From Candidatus Peribacteria bacterium (GTDB taxonomy: Bacteria > Patescibacteriota > Gracilibacteria > Peribacterales > Peribacteraceae), in the NCBI GenBank assembly GCA_009691305.1, contig SICS01000008.1, forward strand, positions 1-38,084: a DNA stretch of 38,084 nt, given 5' to 3'. The notes beneath the pieces were generated by a model. That model was not told where the DNA came from. It made no database searches and was given only the letters and a program-made list of their open reading frames with translations. A program made the position numbers and the translations under genes. Shown here piece after piece: positions 30,171-38,084 of the stretch; position 1 is the first letter of the stretch, and each line of letters starts with the position of its first letter.

Positions 30171-30638
30171 CTACCAGCTCAAATGCCATCCTTTGGCGAT
30201 ACCCTGCCGCTGCACATAGCCCGCCGGCACTTCGAGTGCGAACGCCGACGACGCGCCGTAGGACACATACTGCGCACAGGGGTCCGCCTCACACGGGACC
30301 ATCGTCGACGCAGAAACGACGTTCCTCTGGTCATCGAAGAAGATGATGTCGAGCGGGATCAGCGTGTTCTTCATCCAGAACGCCAGCTCCTGCGGCTGGT
30401 CGAACAGGAAGAGCATGCCCGATCCCTCCGCAAGCCCCGTGCGCCCCATCAACCCCAACGCACGCTGCTCCTCCGTCATCGCCAATTCCACATCCAGTTC
30501 AATCCGCTTCCCTTCAGGCGACTCCAGAGTGACTGCCATCTTGTCGAATGACACTTTGACCGATGAAGCAGATGAGCAAGCAGAAAGAACAAGTACGAGG
30601 CCTATCAAAACTCCAGAGAGGGAAATTGCTTTCGTCAT
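30171..30638 (-). CDS. DUF192-family lipoprotein
   Basis: Lipobox LVLSACSS; LAMTEEQRALGLMGRTGLAEGSGMLFLFDQPQELAFWMKNTLIPLDIIFFD. Confidence 0.92.
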   Translation of the reverse strand: MTKAISLSGVLIGLVLVLSACSSASSVKVSFDKMAVTLESPEGKRIELDVELAMTEEQRALGLMGRTGLAEGSGMLFLFDQPQELAFWMKNTLIPLDIIFFDDQRNVVSASTMVPCEADPCAQYVSYGASSAFALEVPAGYVQRQGIAKGWHLSW

Positions 30639-30641
30639 AAT

Positions 30642-31289
30642 TCATGCAGTACGAAGAGCTTCAATCGCCCCCTTCCGATCCTGAGCATCAAAAATGAAAC
30701 TCGCAGACACTAGGTTATTCGCCCCCGCCTTCTTGCACTCTGCTGCCGTCAAAGAGTCGATGCCACCATCCATCTGAATCATGAGTTCCGGATGGGCCTT
30801 GCGGAGCGCGGTGACCTTCCCGAGCACTTCGGGCATAAACTTCTGCCCGCTGAACCCCGGATGCACCGACATGATGAGGACAAGGTCGACCTCATCGACG
30901 ACATCGCCAATCGCACTCACCGGCGTCCCGGGATTGAGGGCTATGCCGGCGGTCGCTCCGGCTTTATGGATATGGCTGATGATATCTTTCCGGTCTGCAG
31001 TGGAGGCCACCGCTTCGGCATGGAACGTAATGTTCTTCGCGCCAACGGCAAAAAATTCCTTCAGGCGCTCTTTGGGGTTGCTGACCATCAGGTGCACATC
31101 GAGTGGCAGCGACGTCTTGAGATGCTTGAGCACGGGCGCGCCAAAGCTGAGGTTCGGCACGAAGTGCCCGTCCATCACGTCGACCTGCAGCCAGTCGGCG
31201 TACGACTCAATGCTCGTCACCTCGTCCTGCAAGTGCGCGAGGTCGCACGAGAGGATGGAGGGGGTGATGAAGACGGATTTTTTGGCCAC
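30642..31289 (-). CDS. rpe: Ribulose-phosphate 3-epimerase
   Basis: ITPSILSCDLAHLQDEV, DWLQVDVMDGHFVPNLSFGAPVLKHL, LVLIMSVHPGFSGQKFMPEVLGKV; GTG start 31289. Confidence 0.96.
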   Translation of the reverse strand: MAKKSVFITPSILSCDLAHLQDEVTSIESYADWLQVDVMDGHFVPNLSFGAPVLKHLKTSLPLDVHLMVSNPKERLKEFFAVGAKNITFHAEAVASTADRKDIISHIHKAGATAGIALNPGTPVSAIGDVVDEVDLVLIMSVHPGFSGQKFMPEVLGKVTALRKAHPELMIQMDGGIDSLTAAECKKAGANNLVSASFIFDAQDRKGAIEALRTA

Positions 31290-31359
31290 GGAACTATCAT
31301 ACAGCAATCTCCGCCACCATAAGTTGCAGGGAAGAGAATGTGGAGTAATGTAAACTCTA

Positions 31360-31908
31360 ATGGAAACTTCTGAAGCAATCCCGGTGGAGACCCCCGCATC
31401 TGTACAGGAGATACGCGACGTGCGGCAGCCGTACTCGGACGAGACCCTTGGGACTCTTCTGGAACAGTACGCCGAAACCGCCAGGAAAAATTTTGGAAGT
31501 GGAGCGAAAGCGCAGGTCTTCACCATGAAATTCTATGGGCCCTCCAATCCAGAAAGGCGTTCCCGTGCAATACAGATCGCAACAGACACACTGAATACTC
31601 TCTGTGTGGGGTTCCGCCGCACAATCACATTACGGACACCAGTAATGCGGGATGCGACGCAGGCTGTCGTGGAGGAAGGGATCCATCTCGACCCGAATGA
31701 TCCAATCAGCGATATGAGCCTCCTGATTGATGACACTACCAGCCATGTCACTGATCCAACCACTGACAAAGAGCCCCTTCCGAAGCAGAAGACACCCAAG
31801 GTACCCGAGAAAAATACGGTTGGTGCCGCTTCAGACGCCGCTTTGAACACGCTGAATACAATGAGGGAGAAGAGGAGAGCTGCCAAAAGAGCAGGGCAGA
31901 AACAGTGA
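31360..31908 (+). CDS. Hypothetical protein
   Basis: 182-aa ORF in a convergent/divergent slot with no overlapping gene; no recognised domain. Confidence 0.6.
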   Translation: METSEAIPVETPASVQEIRDVRQPYSDETLGTLLEQYAETARKNFGSGAKAQVFTMKFYGPSNPERRSRAIQIATDTLNTLCVGFRRTITLRTPVMRDATQAVVEEGIHLDPNDPISDMSLLIDDTTSHVTDPTTDKEPLPKQKTPKVPEKNTVGAASDAALNTLNTMREKRRAAKRAGQKQ

Positions 31909-32343
31909 TCACTCCAAATCCTCAATCCTCTTCACATGCCGTCCGCCTTCGAACTCGGTTTCGAGGAATGCGTCGACCATCTTCTTCGCGAGTTCCGGGT
32001 CCAGCATGCGTCCACCCAGGCTGAGGACATTCGCGTCATTGTGCTGGCGCGTGATGATGGCGTCGTCGACCGTGCAGCACCGCGCTGCGCGGATGCCGCG
32101 AACTTTGTTGGCAGCGATGGATTCCCCGATCCCGCTGCCGCCGAAGACGATGCCAGGGCACTTCTGCTCAAGAACGACTGCGCATGCCTTGCGGATGAAC
32201 GGCGGGTAATCGACCTGCTCCTCGGAGAACGTCCCCTCGTCGATCACATCAATCCCGCGATCGAACAGGTGCTTCTTGATGATTTCCTTGAGCGGGTAGC
32301 CGGCGTGGTCGGTGCCGATGGCAACACGGGGGATCTTCTTCAT
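31909..32343 (-). CDS. rpiB: Ribose-5-phosphate isomerase B
   Basis: VAIGTDHAGYPLKEIIKKHLFDRGIDVIDEGTFSEEQVDYPPF, GIVFGGSGIGESIAANKVRGIRAARC. Confidence 0.96.
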   Translation of the reverse strand: MKKIPRVAIGTDHAGYPLKEIIKKHLFDRGIDVIDEGTFSEEQVDYPPFIRKACAVVLEQKCPGIVFGGSGIGESIAANKVRGIRAARCCTVDDAIITRQHNDANVLSLGGRMLDPELAKKMVDAFLETEFEGGRHVKRIEDLE

Positions 32344-32371
32344 GCACCACCCATGCTACTCTACCGGGCGT

Positions 32372-33082
32372 ATGGATCGGAAGTTCTTGATTGCCGCAAA
32401 TTGGAAGATGAACCCTGCCCCCGCAGGATTCGATGCTGCAGACTCCCCGTTCCGCGCGGAGAGCGCCGTCGATGTGATCGTTTTGCCCACATTCGTCGAC
32501 CTGCAGAAGGCGATTGCTGCGAAATTGTCTGTTGGAGGCCAGTGCGGCCGCTCGGAACCGTCCGGTGCCTTCACGGGGGACGTCAGCATCAGCCAACTCA
32601 AGGCACTCGGCTGCCGATACATCCTCTGTGGCCACTCGGAGCGGAGGAGACACCATGGCGAAACGGACAAGATGGTTGCAGAGCAGGCCATCGCGACACT
32701 CGAGGCGGGTCTCCACCCGATCGTTTGTGTGGGGGAAACCGAGGAAGAGCGGAAGGCTGGGAAAGAGAAAGACATCGTTAAAAAGCAGATGAAGGGGCTC
32801 CCCGCCGACGTCACGATTGCCTACGAACCGGTGTGGGCGATCGGCACGGGCAAGAACGCGACGCCCAAGGATGCACAAGAGATGCATGGCTTCATCCGTT
32901 CACTGCTGCCAAAAGACCAGCGTGAATCCACGCGTATCCTGTACGGCGGCTCCATGAATGCCGCGAATGCGGAGGAGCTCTTGAAGCAGGAAGATGTTGA
33001 CGGTGGGTTGATCGGGGGTGCGTCGTTAAAGCCTGACGAGTTCAGGAAGATTGTGGAAGCTGCTGAGGGACTCTCGAAATGA
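32372..33082 (+). CDS. tpiA: Triosephosphate isomerase
   Basis: FLIAANWKMN, YILCGHSERRRHHGETD, IAYEPVWAIGTGKNA, ILYGGSMNAANAEELL. Confidence 0.97.
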   Translation: MDRKFLIAANWKMNPAPAGFDAADSPFRAESAVDVIVLPTFVDLQKAIAAKLSVGGQCGRSEPSGAFTGDVSISQLKALGCRYILCGHSERRRHHGETDKMVAEQAIATLEAGLHPIVCVGETEEERKAGKEKDIVKKQMKGLPADVTIAYEPVWAIGTGKNATPKDAQEMHGFIRSLLPKDQRESTRILYGGSMNAANAEELLKQEDVDGGLIGGASLKPDEFRKIVEAAEGLSK

Positions 33083-34174
33083 TCAGCTACGAACCCACTG
33101 TCCACTCCCGACGTTCTTCACTGCGCCGTTCAATTCGAGCACGGTGAGGACCGAGCTGACGACAGATGTCATGAGGCCGCTCTTCTGCACGAGCTCATCA
33201 ACCGGTTGCGGCATCGTGGTGAGAACACCGAGAAGTGTCCGCTCATCATCCGTCTGAGCAACGTAGGAGCTCTTCTCGAGATCGTCTGACGGGACAATCA
33301 CGCCAATCTCCTCAAGAACATCTCTTGGAGAGCTCGTCAGCCGGGCCTGATGTTTCCTGACCAGCGCATGGCATCCGGCAAAATTCGGATCGAAGATCTG
33401 CCCAGGCACTGCGAAGACGTCGCGGCTGTAATCGAACGCCAGTTTCGCGGTGATAAGCGCGCCGCTACTCTCGGGCGCCTCCAGCACGATCGTTGCCAGG
33501 CTGAGCCCGGCGATGATGCGGTTGCGGAGGGGGAACGTGAACATATCGGGCGCCATCCGGAGAGGGAACTCGCTCAGGATGAGCCCGCCTGCCGCGACGA
33601 TCGTATCCGCAAGAGCTTTTGATTGTGGGGAAAGCGTCAGAAGCCCCTGCCCAAGGACGGCGACGGTCTTCCCGCCACCCGCAATGGTCTCTTCGGCCAC
33701 AAGCGAGTCGATCCCGCGGGCCAGACCGCTGACCGTCGTGATTTCCGCATGCACTAGGGCTCGCGTGTATTCCTGCGCCACACGCTTACCGTATCCCGTC
33801 ATCTTCCGGGTGCCCACCAGTGCGACCGACGGCCTCTGGAGGATGGACAGGTCGCCCCTGGCATAGAGGAAAATCGGTGCATCGGGGATCTGCTCGAGGC
33901 GCGCGGGATAGCTCTCGTCTGTGAGGGAGAGGATCACGGCGCCGGCCGATTCCAGGAGCTTCTCCTCCAGTTCTGCATCGCACTTCTCCAGTCGTTCCAG
34001 CACATTGCTGATCGTCTTTTCACGGCACCCGAGGCCACGCAGCAGTTCGGAATCAATGTGGTAGCTGGCATCGTCCAGTGTCCCGAAGACTTTGATGAGG
34101 GCATCGTGGCGTTCGCGGTTCAGGACTTGGATGCAGGACCAGAGGAGTGCCGATCGTCGTGAGGATGGGGTCAT
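33083..34174 (-). CDS. dprA: DNA processing protein DprA/Smf
   Basis: VALVGTRKMTGYGKRVAQEYTRALVHAEITTVSGLARGIDSLVAEETIAGGGKTVAVLGQGL; VFAVPGQIFDPNFAGCHALVRKHQARL. Confidence 0.96.
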   Translation of the reverse strand: MTPSSRRSALLWSCIQVLNRERHDALIKVFGTLDDASYHIDSELLRGLGCREKTISNVLERLEKCDAELEEKLLESAGAVILSLTDESYPARLEQIPDAPIFLYARGDLSILQRPSVALVGTRKMTGYGKRVAQEYTRALVHAEITTVSGLARGIDSLVAEETIAGGGKTVAVLGQGLLTLSPQSKALADTIVAAGGLILSEFPLRMAPDMFTFPLRNRIIAGLSLATIVLEAPESSGALITAKLAFDYSRDVFAVPGQIFDPNFAGCHALVRKHQARLTSSPRDVLEEIGVIVPSDDLEKSSYVAQTDDERTLLGVLTTMPQPVDELVQKSGLMTSVVSSVLTVLELNGAVKNVGSGQWVRS

Positions 34175-34271
34175 GCCATCACGCTACTGGCCGCAAGGAT
34201 TTGTAAAAGATGCCACCGAAAAGATTCTTTTTGGGTATGCTGTTTTTTGGCTTCAGAAAAACGTTTTTTCG

Positions 34272-34291
34272 GTTCCACACCCCTGTGGAAC
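34272..34291. repeat. Hairpin GTTCCACA-CCCC-TGTGGAAC (dispersed family copy 3)
   Basis: Perfect 8-bp stem. Confidence 0.75.
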
Positions 34292-34364
34292 ATCCGCGGG
34301 TGAAATGGAAAAACGCATCAAAAAGATCTTGTCTTCGATTGTCACAGTCCTATGATCGCTTTTC

Positions 34365-34580
34365 ATGGATGACAACACGCCAGCAACGAAAGGTGATCTG
34401 CAGAGACTCGAAATGGGGCTCGAGAAGAGGCTCACCGATTCTATGGATATACGGTTTAAGAGCGTTAACGAAGGCATTGATCAAGTCTTAGATGTTCTCA
34501 TCCACGGTGAGAAGAGGACAAAGCGAAAGCTCCAAAACCATGAACAGCGCATTCGTGTTATCGAGAAGGTCTTGGCATAA
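34365..34580 (+). CDS. Small coiled-coil hypothetical protein
   Basis: 71 aa, charged heptad-like sequence; TATGAT-N8-ATG upstream. Confidence 0.6.
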   Translation: MDDNTPATKGDLQRLEMGLEKRLTDSMDIRFKSVNEGIDQVLDVLIHGEKRTKRKLQNHEQRIRVIEKVLA

Positions 34581-34621
34581 GGCTTGTCGAAAGGCCGAAA
34601 ATGCGGCATTCTGCGATGTAG

Positions 34622-34696
34622 GCCGCCGTAGCTCAGCGGTAGAGCAACGGTATCGTAAACCGTGGGTCACCGGTTCAATCCCGGTCGGCGGCTCCA
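34622..34696 (+). tRNA. tRNA-Thr (anticodon CGT)
   Basis: GCCGCCG/CGGCGGC acceptor, D-arm GCTCAGCGGTAGAGC, anticodon arm ACGGT-ATCGTAA-ACCGT, GGTTCAATCC T-loop, encoded CCA. Confidence 0.95.
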
Positions 34697-34703
34697 CTCT
34701 TGC

Positions 34704-36230
34704 TCACTGCGTATAGATCCCGAGAACCTTCACTCCTCCCACCATGATCGAGTGGATTTCCGGATGCGGATAATCCTGCTTGTACCCGAACAGCCGATAG
34801 TTGTTGAGCAGATACGTCGCATCTTTTTCGTCGACGAACTGGATCCGCGCCTGTTGGTCCGCCGGCATGATGGCGACGGTGGAGTATGCGGGGCTGCTGG
34901 AAGCCCAAATCTTCAACACGGGGCTGGTGTCATGCGCGAGCACGTATTCGAACGCCGGTCGGAACGAGAGCCCCCAGTAATCGAGCTCAAAGTTGTGTTG
35001 CACCCACGGGGCGGGGATCGAAAAATACGCGTTCTGGATGGGATGGTTTGCCACCATCCAACCGGCGATCCAGAGTGAATGGACGGCGAGAATACTGGTG
35101 AGGACCATCTCCTTCTTGATGAAATGATGGAGCCACTGCAAGCCCAGGAGGGCAATGATGACGACCGCCGGGTAGACGAAGTACAGGTGCCGCCAGCCAT
35201 CGAAAATACCAGCGCCCGTCAGATGGACCGAGATGATCGGGAGGAGCAGCCACATCAGCGGCAGCAGATGATCGATCCGCGTGAGGAACCAGTCGACTGG
35301 ACGTTTGACGGCAGCGGTGAGGATCGCGGCTAGCCCGCAGAAGAAGAGTCCGATATAGAGGAGGGGCGTCGTGACCCCGACCCACACGAAGAGGTAGTGC
35401 CACGGGAGCTTGTGGATTGTCTCGCCCATGTAGTAGGTGGAGATGCCGAGCGTGCTCATGAAGGTGAACGCTTCTTGGAGGTGCGCGACCGGCTGCTCCC
35501 ACAGGAACGGCCAGACGCCGATGGTGAAGAGGATGGTGAGGACGAGGTAGCAGACAAGGAGACCTGCCCGTTTCCCGAATTCGGAGCGGCCGGACTTCAT
35601 GCCGTGGAGGACGTGCAGCAACAGGAAGAACCCTGTGAACGCTGGCACGAGAAAACTTGTAAGGCGGATGCCGATGGCGAGTGCCGACGCGAACGCATGG
35701 ATGGCCATCCATTTGGAATTCTCTTCGTCCGAAAAGCGCACCAGCGTGTACATCGCGATGATGAAGACTGAGAGGTTGGGGAGGTCTTTGCTGTTGTAGA
35801 ACGCATCGGCGAAGATCCGCGGGCTCAGGACGAGAACCACGGCCCCAAGCAACCCCATCCAGGTACTAGAGAACAGGCGCTTGCAGAGGAGGTAGAAGAA
35901 GATCGTGCCGATGAAGAAGTAGACGAACGTCAGGAAATGCCGCAGGAGGAGGATGCTGCGCCCGTCATTGAGCTCCAGAAGATGCCCCACGACCGCCGCG
36001 GGCAGCTCGAAGACTGTGCCGTAGAACCGCTCCCCCACGATCGTCGGCCATGGCTCGCCGTGGAAAACATACTGATAGGCCTTCTCACTCACCCGGAACT
36101 GGTTCGGCTCATCCCACGAAACCCCGTACGCCGGGAACGCGAGCGCCCCAATGCAGAAGAGCGCGATGAAGAACCCGATGATGAAAGGCTGCGGATTGCT
36201 GCGAGCGCTGTGAAAATGCTGGCTGAACAT
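34704..36230 (-). CDS. PMT-like integral membrane glycosyltransferase
   Basis: ~10 hydrophobic helices; AYGVSWDEPNQFRVSEKAYQYVFHG motif near N-terminus as in GT39/ArnT-like proteins. Confidence 0.75.
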   Translation of the reverse strand: MFSQHFHSARSNPQPFIIGFFIALFCIGALAFPAYGVSWDEPNQFRVSEKAYQYVFHGEPWPTIVGERFYGTVFELPAAVVGHLLELNDGRSILLLRHFLTFVYFFIGTIFFYLLCKRLFSSTWMGLLGAVVLVLSPRIFADAFYNSKDLPNLSVFIIAMYTLVRFSDEENSKWMAIHAFASALAIGIRLTSFLVPAFTGFFLLLHVLHGMKSGRSEFGKRAGLLVCYLVLTILFTIGVWPFLWEQPVAHLQEAFTFMSTLGISTYYMGETIHKLPWHYLFVWVGVTTPLLYIGLFFCGLAAILTAAVKRPVDWFLTRIDHLLPLMWLLLPIISVHLTGAGIFDGWRHLYFVYPAVVIIALLGLQWLHHFIKKEMVLTSILAVHSLWIAGWMVANHPIQNAYFSIPAPWVQHNFELDYWGLSFRPAFEYVLAHDTSPVLKIWASSSPAYSTVAIMPADQQARIQFVDEKDATYLLNNYRLFGYKQDYPHPEIHSIMVGGVKVLGIYTQ

Positions 36231-36254
36231 GTCGCGAAGAACTCTACCACATCT

Positions 36255-38084
36255 CTACTGCGCCCCTATCTGCTCCAACGCCTTGGTCGCGGAGGCATTA
36301 TTGGGATCGATCTTCAAAATCGCCTCAAACTGCGCCCGTGCGCCATCGTGGTCGCCGGCGTTATAGAGGAGCAAGCCCAGGTTGATGCGCGCGGGGATGA
36401 ACGTGGGAGCCTCGCCGATGACGTCGGTGAACGCCTGCATAGCCTCGTCATTCAGGCCTTTCTGGGTCAGGGCGACGCCCAAGTTATAGCTGGCATCGGG
36501 GTAGAACGGGTTGATAACGAGGGCGATGCGGTACTCGCGGATGGCATCGTCCGTCCGACCGGTGGTCATGTAGACCGCGCCCAGGTTTGTGTGCGCCTCC
36601 AGGTACCGCTGGTCGGTGGTGATGGCATGCTGGAAATCGGCTTCGGCCTTCGCGAAATCCTTCTGGCCGAACCAGACAAGGCCGCGGCCCATGAGTGCCT
36701 CTTTGCCATCGGGGTCGAGAGCCAATGCCTCCTGATACGTCTTGAGGGCCTCATCGATCTTCCCCTGCTTGCGGTACACCGCACCCAGGTTGGCATAGAT
36801 CTTGGAGTGCTTCTTGATCGCAAGCGCCTTCTGGAATTCTGCGATCGCATCATCCAACTTCCCCTCGAGCCGCCAGGCGTTCGCGATATTGTTGTGTGCG
36901 ACGTGGGACTCAGGATATTCAATCAACACATGACTCAATAAGGAGTAGGTCGTCTTCCATACTTGCGATTGCTGATATGCGAGGAACCCCAGGACCACGA
37001 CGATGACCGATGCGAGCCCGATACGAATCTGTTTGGAATCGGCCCTGATTTTCCTCAGGATCCAATCCCCGACCGTGATCAACGCAATGAAGATTCCAAT
37101 CGACGGTATGTACGCGTACCGATCCGATGCGAAGTAGACGTCCAGATCCCCTCCTTTGGTGAAGTTGATGAAGGTGGGACCGACGGTGATGAAGAAGAAC
37201 GCGAAACCGAAGGCGATGTCGCGCGTCTTTTTCAGCGACAGGAAGACCAAAACCGCTATTACCGACCAAATGAGGATGGGGACGTAGAAGTCCGGCGACA
37301 TGATCGTCACCTCCTTGTGGTAGGGATAGAGGAGGGAGAAGAAGTCCGGCCAGACGATCTTCTGGAGATAGAAGAGGGACGACTTCCCCGCCATGATCAT
37401 TTTCTCCCATGTGGACGACGACGCGACCACCCCCGTCTTCCCACCGATCCCGATCAAACCGAAAATGAGCGATAACGCAAAGAACGAAATTTTTTCCGTG
37501 AACATGTCGCGAATCCGCGTGGGTGCTTGTAGGGGCGTAGCACCGCTACGCCCTCCGCTGCGCCCATCGCGCCAATCAAGCAGCAACAAGATGACGGGCA
37601 GCGTGATCGCCATGACTTTGGAGAGCAATGCGAGCGCGAAGAACCCGATGGCCATCAGGTACCACCGACGGATGGGATGATTCCGCCAGCGCATCCAGTA
37701 GATGAGCGTGAGGAGAAAGAAAAATGTGGAGAGCACATCTTTCCGCCCGCTCACCCACATCACCGCTTCGGTATGGAGAGGATGGAGGAGGAACAACAGG
37801 CCACAGAAGATCCCCAGCCAGAATTCAGAATCTTGGGAGCGGGCATACTTGCCCGCTTGTTGGCAGGCAGGAATGCCTGCCCCCATAAAGAATAGAACTG
37901 CAAACCACGCGACAAGCAGTGCGTTGAGCGTATGGAACAGGAAACTGGTGAGGTGGTACTGGAACGGCGCGATGCCGCCGATCTGGTAATCGATCTGATA
38001 ACTGAGGAATGTGAGAGGGATGTAGAGCTCCGGGTCGTACATCGAAAAGATCCTCGCAACCGACTTCGGCGTGATGTCGCGGAT
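36255..38084 (-). CDS. TMTC-like membrane protein with C-terminal TPR repeats (partial; continues past window end)
   Basis: DPELYIPLTFLSYQIDYQIGGIAPFQYHLTSFLFHTLNALLV, LHPLHTEAVMWVSGRKDVLSTFFFL, then several TPRs (AIAEFQKALAIKKHSKIYANLGAVYRKQGKIDEALKTYQEALALDPDGKEAL...). Frame open to 38084 (IRDITPKSVARIFSMYDPEL). Confidence 0.9.
   Translation of the reverse strand: MRDITPKSVARIFSMYDPELYIPLTFLSYQIDYQIGGIAPFQYHLTSFLFHTLNALLVAWFAVLFFMGAGIPACQQAGKYARSQDSEFWLGIFCGLLFLLHPLHTEAVMWVSGRKDVLSTFFFLLTLIYWMRWRNHPIRRWYLMAIGFFALALLSKVMAITLPVILLLLDWRDGRSGGRSGATPLQAPTRIRDMFTEKISFFALSLIFGLIGIGGKTGVVASSSTWEKMIMAGKSSLFYLQKIVWPDFFSLLYPYHKEVTIMSPDFYVPILIWSVIAVLVFLSLKKTRDIAFGFAFFFITVGPTFINFTKGGDLDVYFASDRYAYIPSIGIFIALITVGDWILRKIRADSKQIRIGLASVIVVVLGFLAYQQSQVWKTTYSLLSHVLIEYPESHVAHNNIANAWRLEGKLDDAIAEFQKALAIKKHSKIYANLGAVYRKQGKIDEALKTYQEALALDPDGKEALMGRGLVWFGQKDFAKAEADFQHAITTDQRYLEAHTNLGAVYMTTGRTDDAIREYRIALVINPFYPDASYNLGVALTQKGLNDEAMQAFTDVIGEAPTFIPARINLGLLLYNAGDHDGARAQFEAILKIDPNNASATKALEQIGAQ
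37836..37884. repeat. Palindromic element inserted in-frame in the TMTC-like gene
   Basis: gggagcgggcatacttgcccgcttgttggcaggcaggaatgcctgccccc, same family as 24581-24626; encodes MGAGIPACQQAGKYARS in the host protein. Confidence 0.75.

Overview
Bacterial chromosomal segment, compact and standard-code, with gene content resembling a candidate-phylum (Patescibacteria/Peregrinibacteria-like) genome; the taxonomic guess is inference only. Housekeeping genes: ligA, purB, ftsH, purC, rpe, rpiB, tpiA, dprA, pilT, two tRNAs. There is also a set of membrane glycosyltransferases (PMT/GT39-like, DPM1-like GT2, ALG10-like, GT87-like, TMTC-like+TPR). The standout region is ~10.2-17.6 kb: four head-to-tail paralogs (~555-565 aa, ~7% Cys, 38-41 Cys each). 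Each has the layout zinc ribbon, Cys-rich repeat block A, NKQ-x-S/T-KEEY linker, Cys-rich block B, NKQYSKEEY linker, second zinc ribbon, and a terminal CEECYLKEVY knuckle. A RelB/YafQ-like toxin-antitoxin module sits inside the array. Between it and the next paralog is a fossil C-terminus of a further copy (…CGKCHLKEVY*), placed exactly 4 nt upstream of that paralog, the same spacing as the intact junctions. At these junctions the codons for the terminal Val-Tyr-stop create TATACT/TATATT exactly 6 nt before the next start codon. The same TANNNT-N6-8-start pattern, without obvious Shine-Dalgarno sites, appears at many genes in the window and suggests widespread leaderless transcription. Other observations: a TrmB-type regulator fused to a membrane Cache-like sensor (edge gene missing from the ORF track), an in-frame TGA in pilT, and several dispersed palindromes, some inserted in-frame into ligA and a TPR membrane protein.
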